DNA of 64,000 nt from Azospirillum rugosum (GTDB lineage Bacteria; Pseudomonadota; Alphaproteobacteria; Azospirillales; Azospirillaceae), in NCBI RefSeq assembly GCF_017876155.1, contig NZ_JAGINP010000001.1, forward strand, positions 496,001-560,000, read 5' to 3'. Both the position numbers and the translations under genes were made by a program. Position 1 is the first letter of the stretch; every line of letters starts with the position of its first letter. This document shows, piece after piece, positions 34,477 through 43,645 of this stretch. The notes under the pieces were generated by a model. The model was not told the origin of the DNA. It ran no database searches and saw nothing but the letters and a program-made list of their open reading frames with translations.

Positions 34477-35731
34477 CGCGGGCGCCGTCCAGGCGGTCGC
34501 GCGGATCGACCGCCTGGCTGCCCTTGCGCAGTTCGAAATGAAGCTGCGGGCTGGTCACGGATCCGGTCTGCCCCACCGTTCCGATGGCCTGTCCGCGCTT
34601 CACCGTCGCCCCGCGCTCCACGTCGATGCGGTCCAGGTGGGCGTAGGCGGTGATGAAGCCGTCGGCGTGCTTGACCAGCAGCAGGTTGCCAAAGCCGCGC
34701 AGCTCGTTGCCGGCGTAGGCGACCACGCCGTTGTCGGCGGCGATGACCGGCGTGCCCTTGGCCGCCGCGATGTTCAGGCCGTCGTTGTGCAGCCCGTCGG
34801 GCTTCGGCCCGTAGGACGAGATCAGCTTGCCCTTCACCGGCCACAGGAACCGGCCGGAGGACTTCGGCGGCACCGGCTCCGCCTTCGGCGGGGGGGCGGC
34901 GGCCACCTCCTGCGACGGTGCGGGCTGGGGCTGCGGGGCGGCCTGGGGAACGGGCTGCGGCTCGACCGGGGTCGGCGCGGGCGCTGGGATCGCCTCCGCG
35001 GTGATGCTTGGCTTCTGGCCCGGCAGGCGCAGGGAGGTCGGCGCCTGCCCCGGCTGGTAGGCCACACCGCCCTGCTCCTGGCCGACGGCCGGCTTGGAGC
35101 CGGGGAGCGGCGCCGCGGCGATCCCGGTCGGGGCGGGTGCCGGCGGTACGGCAGGCGCCGGGCCTCCCGACGAACTGCCGGGCGGCGGCAGTTCCGCCGC
35201 TTGGATGGAGCCGCGCGACACTTGCTTCATCGGCGCCGTCCCGACCACCGGCCCGGCCGACGATGGGGCGGACTCCGGCGCCTCGGCCACCGCGACGTTG
35301 CCCGCCGGGCCACCACCGCTGCCCCCGCCGGGCAGCCGCAGCGGCTGGCCCGCCTGCACGGCGTAGGGCGCCGACAGTCCGTTAATGCGCGTCAGCTCGC
35401 TGACATCCACATTGTGCATGCGGGAAATGCCGTAGAGCGTGTCCCCCTTCTGCACGATGTACTGGCGCGACGTCGGCAGGACGAGCCGCTGCCCGATCTC
35501 CAGCGTGTAGGGCGGCGACAGCCGGTTGGCTTCGATAAGGTCGCGGAGCGGGACGTTGTAGCGGCGCGACAGGGTGTAGGCGCTGTCGCCGCGCCCCACG
35601 ATGACGGCGCCGCCCGCCGAATCCGGCGAGTTGCCCACGGTGGTGACCGGCGCCAGCCCGCCGGTGCGCTGCTGGCAGGCGGACAGGAGCGGCAGCAGGA
35701 CGAGCGCCGCCGCGATCAGACGTCCATTCAC
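34433..35731 (-). CDS. nlpD: LysM/LytM (M23) lipoprotein, NlpD-like
   Basis: This gene encodes 432 residues from the GTG at 35731, which overlaps the pcm stop. A lipoprotein signal (LIAAALVLLPLLSAC) is followed by two LysM repeats (about 48-90 and 93-137), a roughly 160-residue Pro/Ala linker, and a LytM domain. In LytM the usual HxGxD is GLHNDGLNI, so the metal-binding Asp is replaced, while the later histidines (YAHLD, LHFEL) remain. This points to an amidase activator or peptidoglycan-binding role in division and not a working endopeptidase. The surE-pcm-nlpD order is widely conserved. Confidence 0.88.
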   Translation of the reverse strand: MNGRLIAAALVLLPLLSACQQRTGGLAPVTTVGNSPDSAGGAVIVGRGDSAYTLSRRYNVPLRDLIEANRLSPPYTLEIGQRLVLPTSRQYIVQKGDTLYGISRMHNVDVSELTRINGLSAPYAVQAGQPLRLPGGGSGGGPAGNVAVAEAPESAPSSAGPVVGTAPMKQVSRGSIQAAELPPPGSSSGGPAPAVPPAPAPTGIAAAPLPGSKPAVGQEQGGVAYQPGQAPTSLRLPGQKPSITAEAIPAPAPTPVEPQPVPQAAPQPQPAPSQEVAAAPPPKAEPVPPKSSGRFLWPVKGKLISSYGPKPDGLHNDGLNIAAAKGTPVIAADNGVVAYAGNELRGFGNLLLVKHADGFITAYAHLDRIDVERGATVKRGQAIGTVGQTGSVTSPQLHFELRKGSQAVDPRDRLDGARVSEGASRDGQPGPG

Positions 35732-36429
35732 GCCGAAGGGGCCAGAGGATCCGTCCCGGGCTCCGGATCCCCGGATAAATCCGAGGGCGGCTCCGCGGGC
35801 GGGTCGGACAGCAACGGTACGAAGCGGACGGGCCACAAGTCCTCCCGAGTGAGACCGGTTTCGGTCCGCCGGTAGCGGACCACCCGCTGTTCGCGGTAGT
35901 CGCCCCCCAGCGGGATGACCATGACACCACCAACGGCGAGCTGATCCGTCAAGTCCTTTGGCGCGTCCGGCCCGCCCGCGGCCGTGACCAGTATGCGCTC
36001 GAACGGCGCCTGGCTGGGCCAGCCGCGGGTCCCGTCGCCGTGCCGCGTCGTGATGTTGTGCAGGCGAAGCGCCTGGAATCGCTTCTCCGCCTCCTCCAGC
36101 AGGGGCTTCAGCCGCTCGATCGTGTAGAGCCGCCGGCACAGCCGCGACAAAATCGCCGCCTGGTAGCCGGAGCCGGTGCCGACCTCCAGAACCTTCTGGC
36201 GGTCGTTCACCTCCAGCGCCTGCGTCATCAGCGCGACGATCAGCGGCTGGCTGATCGTCTGGCCGAGGTCGATGGGCAGGGCGGTGTCCTCCCAGGCCTG
36301 GTCCTGGAAGGCGTGGGGAACGAAAAGCTCGCGCGGGATCCGCTCGATGGCGGCCAAAACCCTGGTGTCGGTCACGCCGTTGCGGCGCAACGCCATCAGC
36401 AAACGGATCTTTCGCGCTTCAACCGTCAC
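35728..36429 (-). CDS. pcm: Protein-L-isoaspartate O-methyltransferase
   Basis: This gene encodes 233 residues from a GTG at 36429; an in-frame stop lies just upstream. Pcm methylates isoaspartyl residues in aged proteins to start their repair. The SAM site is VLEVGTGSGYQAAILSRL, with PRELFVP earlier and RILVTAAGGPDAPKDLTDQL later. The C-terminus has an extra acidic, Pro-rich tail of about 25 residues. Its start lies in the first unit of a 16-base tandem repeat that fills the gap to surE, and its stop overlaps the nlpD start (GTGA). Confidence 0.95.
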   Translation of the reverse strand: MTVEARKIRLLMALRRNGVTDTRVLAAIERIPRELFVPHAFQDQAWEDTALPIDLGQTISQPLIVALMTQALEVNDRQKVLEVGTGSGYQAAILSRLCRRLYTIERLKPLLEEAEKRFQALRLHNITTRHGDGTRGWPSQAPFERILVTAAGGPDAPKDLTDQLAVGGVMVIPLGGDYREQRVVRYRRTETGLTREDLWPVRFVPLLSDPPAEPPSDLSGDPEPGTDPLAPSA

Positions 36430-36489
36430 ACGAATGCCCCGTCACACGAATGGCCCTTCACACGAATGGCCCTTCACACAAATGCCTGC
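36426..36489. repeat. 16-base tandem repeat at the surE/pcm junction
   Basis: Four units lie head to tail: 36426-36441, 36442-36457, 36458-36473 and 36474-36489. The middle two are identical (TCACACGAATGGCCCT). The array covers the surE stop, the whole gap and the pcm start. On the coding strand each unit carries an AAGGG- or GGGG-type sequence and a GTG. Confidence 0.85.
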
Positions 36490-37256
36490 CGCAGCGTCTG
36501 CAGCGTCGGTGTGTGAGTCAGGTCCAGGAAGACCGGCGTCACCGAGATGCCACCGGAGAATACCACATGGATGTCTGTGTCGGGATCCACATCGGCCTCC
36601 CCGCGCAGGGTGCCGATCCAGATGTAGGGCTTGCCGCGCGGGTCCACGCGCTCCAGCAGCTCGTCGCCGATCTTGCGCTTGCCGTGGCGCACCACCTGCA
36701 CGCCGGTGACCTTCTCCGCCTTGCAGGCGGGGAAGTTCACGTTCAGCAGCACGTTCTTCGGCCAGGCGACCGTGACCGCCTTGCGGATCACGTCGGCGCC
36801 CCAGGCCTCGGCCGCGGACCAGTCGATGGGGCTGCCGTTCTCGTAATGCTGGCTCAACGCGATAGCCGGCACGCCCAGCAGCGTGGCCTCCATGGCCGCG
36901 GCGATGGTGCCCGAATAGGTCACGTCCTCGCCGATGTTGGATCCCTGGTTGACCCCCGACAGGACCAGCGTCGGCCGGGCGTCCTTCATCACGTGATTGA
37001 CGGCCAGCAGCACGCAGTCGGTCGGCGTGCCGTCCACCGTGAAGCGCCGGTCGTCCAGCTTGCGCAGGCGCAGCGGCCGGTTGATGGTCAGCGAGTGGCT
37101 GGCGGCGGACTGCTCCATCTCCGGCGCCACCACCCAGACGTCGTCGGTCAGCGACCGCGCGATCTTTTCCAGGACCTTCAGGCCCTGGGCGTGGATGCCG
37201 TCGTCGTTGGTGACGAGGATGCGGGCTTTCGACAGGTCGACAGGAAGTTCGAACAT
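36474..37256 (-). CDS. surE: 5'-nucleotidase SurE
   Basis: This gene encodes 260 residues. SurE is a metal-dependent nucleotidase/exopolyphosphatase linked to stationary-phase survival. The N-terminal ARILVTNDDGIHAQGL (11-26) has the metal-binding DD, followed by VAPEMEQSAASHSLTI and LVLSGVNQGSNIGEDVTYSGTI. The ATG overlaps the serS stop (ATGA). The last codons lie in the 16-base tandem repeat before pcm. Confidence 0.96.
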   Translation of the reverse strand: MFELPVDLSKARILVTNDDGIHAQGLKVLEKIARSLTDDVWVVAPEMEQSAASHSLTINRPLRLRKLDDRRFTVDGTPTDCVLLAVNHVMKDARPTLVLSGVNQGSNIGEDVTYSGTIAAAMEATLLGVPAIALSQHYENGSPIDWSAAEAWGADVIRKAVTVAWPKNVLLNVNFPACKAEKVTGVQVVRHGKRKIGDELLERVDPRGKPYIWIGTLRGEADVDPDTDIHVVFSGGISVTPVFLDLTHTPTLQTLRQAFV

Positions 37257-38527
37257 CAGAGGGTAATCCTCTCCAGCCCGCGCATGTAGGGCCGGAGCGC
37301 TTCGGGGATGAGGATCGAGCCGTCGGGCTGCTGGTAGTTTTCCAGCACCGCGATGAGGCAGCGCCCGACGGCGACGCCCGATCCGTTGAGGGTGTGCACG
37401 AACTGCGTCTGCTTCTCGCCCTTGGGCCGGCAGCGCGCCTTCATGCGCCGGGCCTGGAAGTCGCCGCAGTTGGAGCAGCTGGAGATCTCGCGGTACATGG
37501 CCTGCCCCGGCAGCCAGACCTCGATGTCGTAGGTCTTGCGGGCCGAGAAGCCCATGTCGCCGGTGCACAGCGTCACCACGCGGTAGGGAAGATTCAGCCG
37601 CTGCAGGATGGTTTCCGCGCACCGGGTCATGCGCTCATGCTCCGCCTCCGACTGGTCGGGGGCGGTGATGCTGACCATCTCCACCTTCCAGAACTGGTGC
37701 TGGCGGATCATGCCGCGCGTGTCGCGCCCCGCCGAACCGGCCTCCGCGCGGAAGCAAGGGGTCAGCGCGGTGTAGCGGTAGGGCAGTTCCTCCGCCGCCA
37801 CGATCTGATCGTTGACCAGGTTGGTCAGCGGCACTTCCGAGGTGGGGATCAGGTAATGGTCGCTGCCGACGGTGCGGAACAGGTCCTCCTCGAACTTCGG
37901 CAGCTGGCCGGTGCCGAACAGGGCGTTGTCGCGCACCATTAGGGGCGGCGCGACCTCCGTGTAGCCGTTCTCGCCCGTGTGGACGTCCAGCATGAAGTCG
38001 GCCAGCGCGCGCTCCAGCCGCGCCAGCGGGCCCTTCAGCACGGTGAAGCGGGCGCCGGACATGCGGGCCGCGGCTTCGAAGTCCATCAGGCCCAGCGCCT
38101 CGCCCAGCTCGAAATGCTGCTTGGCGTTGGGAATGTCGCGGGGCTCGCCCCAGCGGCGGATCTCCACGTTGGCGGTTTCGTCCGGCCCCTCCGGCACGTC
38201 GTCGGCCGGCAGGTTCGGGATGGTGGCGAGAAGCCGGTCCAGCTCGGCGCCGAGCGCCTTCTCCTCCTCCTCGACCTGGGGCAGCCGCTCCTTCAACTGC
38301 GCCATCTCGTCCATCAGCGGCTGGGCGTCGCGGCCCTCGCGCTTGGCGAGGCCGATCTCCTTGGCCGCCTCGTTGCGGCGGGCCTGCATCTCCTGGAGCT
38401 GAGTCTGCGCCGCGCGGCGGCGGGAGTCGAGGTCCAGCACCTTGGGCGACATCGGTTCCAGGCCCCGGCGGGCAAGGCCGCGGTCGAAGGCGTCGGGGTT
38501 CTCACGGATGGCGCGAAGGTCGTGCAT
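37256..38527 (-). CDS. serS: Seryl-tRNA synthetase
   Basis: This gene encodes 423 residues. An N-terminal antiparallel coiled-coil arm (about 30-105) binds tRNA-Ser. The class II core shows motif 2 ([25 protein letters not shown]) and motif 3 ([18 protein letters not shown]). It charges tRNA-Ser, one gene for which is at 52341. It is the first gene of serS-surE-pcm-nlpD, and its start region faces the divergent GGDEF gene 190 bases away. Confidence 0.97.
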   Translation of the reverse strand: MHDLRAIRENPDAFDRGLARRGLEPMSPKVLDLDSRRRAAQTQLQEMQARRNEAAKEIGLAKREGRDAQPLMDEMAQLKERLPQVEEEEKALGAELDRLLATIPNLPADDVPEGPDETANVEIRRWGEPRDIPNAKQHFELGEALGLMDFEAAARMSGARFTVLKGPLARLERALADFMLDVHTGENGYTEVAPPLMVRDNALFGTGQLPKFEEDLFRTVGSDHYLIPTSEVPLTNLVNDQIVAAEELPYRYTALTPCFRAEAGSAGRDTRGMIRQHQFWKVEMVSITAPDQSEAEHERMTRCAETILQRLNLPYRVVTLCTGDMGFSARKTYDIEVWLPGQAMYREISSCSNCGDFQARRMKARCRPKGEKQTQFVHTLNGSGVAVGRCLIAVLENYQQPDGSILIPEALRPYMRGLERITL

Positions 38528-38717
38528 GGCTCACGGCAAAACGGAATGGGTGGGAGGCTGGTTATAGTGTGCCGCCGGTGGAAGGTCCAGTGGCGCAACC
38601 GCGTGGAAGGCTGCGGCGGCGGCCGGCACCACCCTGCCTCCACCAATTATCGGTAGCCGCGGGGCACCCTGTCGTTGCACATACAGCGCAATTCCAATCC
38701 GCCCTACCGTTTCGGAC

Positions 38718-39881
38718 ATGCCTCTCGACACCCGCACCCTCGTCATCGTCCTGGTCGGCCTGGGCGTTCTGCTCACCACAGCCGCCATGCTGACCTGGCG
38801 CGCCCACCGCCACATCGTCGCGCTGGGCTACTGGGCGGCCGGGGCTCTGATCGGGGTGATCGGGATGTCGCTCGTCATGTTCTACAGCGTCCTGCCGGCC
38901 GGCTTCGTCATCCCGCTCAGCAACGGCATGGTGGCGGCGACCTACGTCCTGAACTGGTTCGGGGTGCGCAGCTTCGGCGGGCGGCCGATTCCCTGGCGGA
39001 CCGGGTTCGCGGCCTTCGTGCTCCTGACAGCCGGCAACGCGTATTTCGTGGTGGTGGACGACGACATCATCGCGCGCATCCTGATCGGGTCGGCGGGCAT
39101 CGCCGCGCTCTCCCTGCTGGCCGCGCTGGAATTGTGGCGCATGGGACCGCCGGGCGCGCCCCGCCGGGCCAAGCGTACGACGGCGCTGGTCTTCGCGCTC
39201 CACGCCGCCTTCGTGATCGTCCGCGCGGCGATGATGCCGGGGGCCGGGCCGCTGGAGCATCTGCTGGCGCCGAACCTGCTGAACGGCATCGCCTTCCTGG
39301 AGGCGATCCTGGCCGTCACCGCCTGGAGCCTCGGCTTCCTCGCCATGACCAGCGAGCGCCTGCAGGCCGACCTGGACCAGCTCGCCACCATCGACCCGCT
39401 GACCGGCGCCTTCAACCGCCGCGCCTTCTTCCGCCACGCGGAGCGCGAGATCGCGCGGGCGCGGCGCACGGGCGAGCCGCTCGCGCTCCTGCTGCTCGAC
39501 CTCGACCGGTTCAAGCGAATCAACGACCGCTTCGGCCACCAGGCCGGCGACGAGCTTCTGCGGGCCTTCGCCGAAACCGTCACGGCGCGGCTTCGCAAGT
39601 CCGACCTGTTCGGCCGCTATGGCGGGGAGGAATTCTGCCTGCTTCTGCCCAACACCGACCGGACCGGCGCCAGGACGCTGGCGGAAGGGCTGCGGGTCGA
39701 TTTCGCGCGGCGGGCGGTGGATTTCGACGGCCAACGCATCATCGCCAGCGTCAGCATCGGCATCGCGGAATGCGGCAGCAGCGCGGACCTGGACACCGCG
39801 CTCGCCGACGCTGACACGGCACTCTACCAGGCGAAGCGGAACGGCCGGAACCAGGTGGCCGTATCGGCGCAGGCGGGCTGA
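38718..39881 (+). CDS. Membrane diguanylate cyclase (GGDEF)
   Basis: This gene encodes 387 residues. Residues 1-215 hold about six hydrophobic segments (TLVIVLVGLGVLLTTAAML and others), a membrane sensor. A short linker leads to a GGDEF domain (about 220-380): DPLTGAFNRRAF, LDLDRFKRINDRFGH and the active site RYGGEEF (about 301-307). An inhibitory RxxD site (RKSD) is present five residues before GGEEF, so product feedback is likely. It should make cyclic di-GMP. It is inserted on the opposite strand between serS and tatC. Confidence 0.92.
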   Translation: MPLDTRTLVIVLVGLGVLLTTAAMLTWRAHRHIVALGYWAAGALIGVIGMSLVMFYSVLPAGFVIPLSNGMVAATYVLNWFGVRSFGGRPIPWRTGFAAFVLLTAGNAYFVVVDDDIIARILIGSAGIAALSLLAALELWRMGPPGAPRRAKRTTALVFALHAAFVIVRAAMMPGAGPLEHLLAPNLLNGIAFLEAILAVTAWSLGFLAMTSERLQADLDQLATIDPLTGAFNRRAFFRHAEREIARARRTGEPLALLLLDLDRFKRINDRFGHQAGDELLRAFAETVTARLRKSDLFGRYGGEEFCLLLPNTDRTGARTLAEGLRVDFARRAVDFDGQRIIASVSIGIAECGSSADLDTALADADTALYQAKRNGRNQVAVSAQAG

Positions 39882-39906
39882 TCACAGCCCGCCGTACTCA
39901 CAGCCG

Positions 39907-40734
39907 TCACGCCTGCTCTTGGGCGCGCTCCGCCGCGTCGCGCTTCTTCTCGATGCCGCGACCGATCCAGATCGAAATCTCGTACAGCAGCAGCAGCGGG
40001 ATGGCGAGGCCGCACTGGCTGATCACGTCCGGGGGCGTCAGGACCGCCGCCGCGACGAACACGAAGACGATGGCGTAGCGCCGTTTGGCGGCCAGAGTCT
40101 CCGTCGTCAGCAGGCCGGCGCGCACCAGCAGCGTCAGCAGAACCGGAAGCTGGAAGGCAAGCCCGAACGCGAAGATCAGGTGCATCACCAACCCGAGATA
40201 CTCGCCCACGCGGGCCTCGAACTCGATCGGCAGGGCCGTCGTGTCGCCGCCGGGATGGAACTCGAATCCCAGGAAGAAGCGCCAGGCGAGCGGGAAGATG
40301 AAGTAATAGACCATCGCCCCGCCCAGGAAGAACAGGACCGGCGTGGCGAACAGGAAAGGCAGGAAGGCCTTGCGCTCGTGCTTGTACAGCCCCGGCGCCA
40401 CGAACATCCAGATCTGGCTGGCGACGATGGGGAAGGACAGGAAGCAGCCGGCCCAGAAGGCGACCTTCACATAGGTGAAGAACGCCTCGGTCAGGCCGGT
40501 GTAGATCATCCGGCGCCCCTGCCCCGCCAGGATGTCGGCGAGCGGTTGGACCAGGAAATTGTAGATTCGGTCGGAGAAGGCGTAGCAGAGGAAGAACGCC
40601 ACCACGATGGCGATCATCGAATACATCAGCCGGTTGCGCAGCTCGACCAGATGGTCGATCAGCGGCATCTTGCTGTCTTCAAGCTCGTCTTCGGTCTCGC
40701 CGGTCATCTGCGTCTCGCCGGACACGGGGGTCAC
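39907..40734 (-). CDS. tatC: Twin-arginine translocase subunit TatC
   Basis: This gene encodes 275 residues with six membrane helices, from a GTG at 40734 overlapping the tatB stop (GTGA). TatC is the receptor for twin-arginine signal peptides. DHLVELRNRLMYS and RKAFLPFLFATPVLFFLGG are family signatures, and the last helices end in a basic tail. A substrate with such a signal, PaoA, is encoded in this window at 55114. Confidence 0.96.
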   Translation of the reverse strand: MTPVSGETQMTGETEDELEDSKMPLIDHLVELRNRLMYSMIAIVVAFFLCYAFSDRIYNFLVQPLADILAGQGRRMIYTGLTEAFFTYVKVAFWAGCFLSFPIVASQIWMFVAPGLYKHERKAFLPFLFATPVLFFLGGAMVYYFIFPLAWRFFLGFEFHPGGDTTALPIEFEARVGEYLGLVMHLIFAFGLAFQLPVLLTLLVRAGLLTTETLAAKRRYAIVFVFVAAAVLTPPDVISQCGLAIPLLLLYEISIWIGRGIEKKRDAAERAQEQA

Positions 40735-41282
40735 GCCTGCTTGTTCGTCGTTGGCGCCGGGACGGGTTCAGCCACGGAGGCTGGGGCCGCCGGCGCGGGA
40801 GCGGCGGCCGGGGCCGCCGCGGGCGTGGGGGTGAACTCCACCGGCGGTGCCTCGGGAAGCGGCGCCGTGACCGGGGGTTCGGTCGCCGGCAGCGGCTGCG
40901 CCGCGGCGACCTGCGGAGAGCCGACCGGGGCATTGGCCGGAGCGGCCCCGTCCTCCTCCGGCGTGCTGCCGGGGTGGCCGGACGTGCCGCTCGCCATGGA
41001 GACATCGAAGGCGTTCTTCAACTCGCCCTTCGGGTCGACCGTGTTCTCGACCATGCTCTTCAGGTTGGTGTCGCGGACCTTCAGCGCCTGCTGGCGGAGT
41101 TCGTCCAACTCCGCCTCGCGCATCATGTCGTCGATGTGGCCCTGGAAGTCACGCGCGACGACGCGCGCCTTCCGCACCCATTTTCCCAGGGTGAAGATGG
41201 CCTTGGGCAGGTCCTTCGGGCCGATGACCACAAGGGCCACGACCGCGATGACCATCAGTTCCGACCAAGCGATGTCGAACAT
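40731..41282 (-). CDS. tatB: Twin-arginine translocase subunit TatB
   Basis: This gene encodes 183 residues: a membrane helix (MFDIAWSELMVIAVVALVVIGPKDLP), an amphipathic helix (GKWVRKARVVARDFQGHI) and a long Pro/Ala-rich tail. The Glu8 and Gly-Pro hinge typical of TatB are present. It lies between tatA (49 bases) and tatC (overlap). Confidence 0.95.
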   Translation of the reverse strand: MFDIAWSELMVIAVVALVVIGPKDLPKAIFTLGKWVRKARVVARDFQGHIDDMMREAELDELRQQALKVRDTNLKSMVENTVDPKGELKNAFDVSMASGTSGHPGSTPEEDGAAPANAPVGSPQVAAAQPLPATEPPVTAPLPEAPPVEFTPTPAAAPAAAPAPAAPASVAEPVPAPTTNKQA

Positions 41283-41331
41283 GGCTCCTCAGCCTTATCG
41301 AGACGGCGCGTGGGCCAGCGGCGCCGGCCGC

Positions 41332-41631
41332 TCAGGTGCGGGCCGTCTCGTCCTTCTTGACGCCATGGTCCGGGGCGGGGGTCACGACCGTCGGGCCGGC
41401 GGCAGCGGGACCGGAAGCCGTGGGACCGGCGGCCGGCGGAACCGGCTGGCTCGACACCACCTGCGGCTTCGCCACCACGGCGGCGTCCTCATCCTCGTCC
41501 TTCAGGCCGGCCTTGAAGTTCTTGATGCCCTTGGCAAGGTCGCCCATGACCTTCGGCAGCTTTCCGGCGCCGAACAGGAGCAGGACGATCAGAAGAACGA
41601 TGACCCAATGCCAGATGCTGGAGAATCCCAT
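41332..41631 (-). CDS. tatA: Twin-arginine translocase subunit TatA
   Basis: This gene encodes 99 residues. One short membrane helix ([20 protein letters not shown]) is followed by an amphipathic helix ([19 protein letters not shown]) and an acidic, Pro-rich tail. TatA oligomers form the passage for folded proteins. It is the first gene of tatABC. Confidence 0.95.
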   Translation of the reverse strand: MGFSSIWHWVIVLLIVLLLFGAGKLPKVMGDLAKGIKNFKAGLKDEDEDAAVVAKPQVVSSQPVPPAAGPTASGPAAAGPTVVTPAPDHGVKKDETART

Positions 41632-41781
41632 GACACTTTTTTCCTGAACGGTCGCCCCAACGGCGGGGCGGCACTATGGCAGAAAGGTTCCGCCGCCGCA
41701 ACGCCGGCCCCGGTATCCGATATGGGGGCCTTGGTCCCGGCATCCGGCCTCGCGGAACCGCCTCAGCACTCAGGTAATGCG

Positions 41782-42882
41782 TCAGGCGGGAAAAACGAAG
41801 ACCTGGGACCGGTCCAAACTGACCGAAACGAGGCTTTCCTCGGGCGGCAGGAAGGGTCCCGGCACGCGCGCGTGCAGGTGGACCGCCCCGCCCGGCCCGT
41901 CCGGCACGTCCAGATGGACGAGGCTCGACCGGCCGAGCAGGCGCGCCGCCATCACGCGCGCCGTCACCGCACCGCTTGGCGCCGCATCGATGGACAGCTT
42001 CAGCGCCTCCGGCCGAATCAGCACCTCGACCGCGGTTCCTTCGGCCATCGCGGCCGGCACGGATCCCACCGGCGTCTCCACCGCCCCGCCGCGCGCGACG
42101 CCGGGCAACCGGTTCACCTCCCCGAAGAAGCTGGCGGCGTAGGAATCGGCCGGCCGGGTGTAGAGGTCGATGGGGCTTCCGATCTGCACGATCCGCCCGG
42201 CGCGCATCAGCGCGATCCGGTCGGCGAGGAACATCGCCTCCTCCGGGTCGTGGGTGACCAGCATGGTGGCGGCGCCGTTGCGCTTCAGCACATGCAGGGT
42301 CTCGTCCCGAACCTGCTCCCGCAGCCGGGCGTCGAGGCCGGAGAAGGGCTCGTCCAGCAGCAGGACCGCCGGATTCGGCGCCAGCGCGCGGGCGAGCGCC
42401 ACACGCTGCTGCTGCCCTCCCGAAAGCTGGTGCGGAAAGGACCCGGCGTGCTCGGCCATGCCGACCTGCCCCAGCGTCTCCAGGGCGCGCCCCTTCTGGG
42501 CGTCGCCGGACAGGCCAGACAGTCCGAAACGGACGTTGTCGAGCACCGACAGGTGCGGGAACAGGGCGTAATCCTGGAAGACGAGGCCGACCCCGCGCTT
42601 TTCCGGCGGCACCGCGCCCCGCCCGTCCGCGACCAGCCGGCCGCCGACGCGCACCGCCCCGGCCTGCAACGGCTCCAGCCCCGCGGCGATGCGCAGGAGG
42701 GAGGACTTGCCGCAGCCCGACGGGCCGCACAGGCAGACGATCTCCCCCGCCCCGATGGTCAGGCTGACGTCGTCCACCGCCGTGGTCCGGCCATAGCGGT
42801 GCGTGACCCGGTCAAGCGCCAGGGCCTCCCGCGGCGCGTCCGTCGTTTCCAGGGCAAGGGCGATGGCGATTGAACGGTTCAT
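41782..42882 (-). CDS. Fe3+-type ABC transporter ATPase (FbpC-like)
   Basis: This gene encodes 366 residues from the ATG at 42882; an ATG at 42942 is in frame but lies within the apparent promoter region. The ATPase core has Walker A GPSGCGKSSLLR, Q-loop FQDYALFP, signature LSGGQQQRVALARAL and Walker B LLLDEPFSGLD. A C-terminal TOBE-like region of about 110 residues follows, as in FbpC/PotA-type importers. No permease or binding protein is beside it, so it is an orphan ATPase. A possible Fur box (42952-42970) supports an iron substrate. Confidence 0.85.
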   Translation of the reverse strand: MNRSIAIALALETTDAPREALALDRVTHRYGRTTAVDDVSLTIGAGEIVCLCGPSGCGKSSLLRIAAGLEPLQAGAVRVGGRLVADGRGAVPPEKRGVGLVFQDYALFPHLSVLDNVRFGLSGLSGDAQKGRALETLGQVGMAEHAGSFPHQLSGGQQQRVALARALAPNPAVLLLDEPFSGLDARLREQVRDETLHVLKRNGAATMLVTHDPEEAMFLADRIALMRAGRIVQIGSPIDLYTRPADSYAASFFGEVNRLPGVARGGAVETPVGSVPAAMAEGTAVEVLIRPEALKLSIDAAPSGAVTARVMAARLLGRSSLVHLDVPDGPGGAVHLHARVPGPFLPPEESLVSVSLDRSQVFVFPA

Positions 42883-42951
42883 GACGGTCGCGGCCCCAAG
42901 GTCGGCGGAAGGAATTGGCGAATTCCCTAGTAAACCGCCCATTCCACTGAT

Positions 42952-42970
42952 GCAAATGGTTCTTATTTTC
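42952..42970 (-). promoter_or_regulatory. Possible Fur box upstream of the ABC ATPase
   Basis: Read leftward, GAAAATAAGAACCATTTGC matches 13 of 19 positions of the classic Fur box. It lies 70 bases before the chosen start, next to a -35-like TTTGCA. The match is moderate and the consensus for this group of bacteria differs in detail. Confidence 0.35.
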
Positions 42971-42995
42971 GGCCCACCGCCGAGCGGGAGAGGAC

Positions 42996-43631
42996 TCAGC
43001 CGTCCGCGTCCTCCGTCTCCGCGCTTTCGGCCGGTTCATCGGCGCCGCCGCCGGCGATGCCCAGCAGCACCGGACGCGAATCCAGCAGGCCCGCGGCGCG
43101 CAGATCCTCCACCCCCGGCAGGTCGCGCAGCGATTCCAGTCCGAAATGGTCGAGGAAATGGTCGGTGGTCACCCAGGTCAGCGGGCGGCCCGGAGTCTCG
43201 CGGCGACGACCCGGCCGGATCCAGCCGTTCTCCATCAGGATGTCCAGCGTGCCCTTGCTGGTCGCCACACCGCGGATCGCCTCGATCTCGGCGCGGGTGA
43301 CCGGCTGGTGGTAGGCGATGATCGCCAGGGTCTCGATGGCCGCCCGCGACAGCTTCTTGGAAACCTCCTCCTCCTGCCGCAGCAGCGGGGCGAGGTCCAG
43401 GGCGGTGCGGAAGGACCAGCCAGCCCCCGTGCGCACGAGGTTCACGCCGCGCGGCGCGTAGTGTGCCCGCAGTTCCTCAAGAAGGTCCGCCACGTCCGTG
43501 TCGCGGCCGAGCCGCCCCGCCAGCGTCTCCTCGTCCAGCGGGTCGGCGGAGGCGAACAGCAACGCTTCCAGAAGCCGCAGCTTGTGAAGACGCGCCTCCA
43601 AGGCCTCGGGGTCGGCGATGTCCTGGATCAT
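42996..43631 (-). CDS. scpB: Segregation and condensation protein B
   Basis: This gene encodes 211 residues from the ATG at 43631. ScpB forms the condensin complex with SMC and ScpA. Two winged-helix domains are present; the signature AIETLAIIAYHQPVTRAEIEAIRGV is clear, followed by GRPLTWVTTDHFLDHFGL. The C-terminal tail is acidic. It lies 14 bases after scpA. Confidence 0.95.
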   Translation of the reverse strand: MIQDIADPEALEARLHKLRLLEALLFASADPLDEETLAGRLGRDTDVADLLEELRAHYAPRGVNLVRTGAGWSFRTALDLAPLLRQEEEVSKKLSRAAIETLAIIAYHQPVTRAEIEAIRGVATSKGTLDILMENGWIRPGRRRETPGRPLTWVTTDHFLDHFGLESLRDLPGVEDLRAAGLLDSRPVLLGIAGGGADEPAESAETEDADG

Positions 43632-43645
43632 CGATGCAGTTCCAT

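Noticed and set aside
39619..42873. 1084-codon open frame on the + strand opposite tatABC and the ABC ATPase
   Set aside because: Covers four clear genes on the other strand and shows no protein-like pattern.
42882..42942. Longer N-terminus for the ABC ATPase starting at 42942
   Set aside because: The extra 20 codons cover A/T-rich promoter-like sequence just after the possible Fur box, and the ATPase domain is complete without them.
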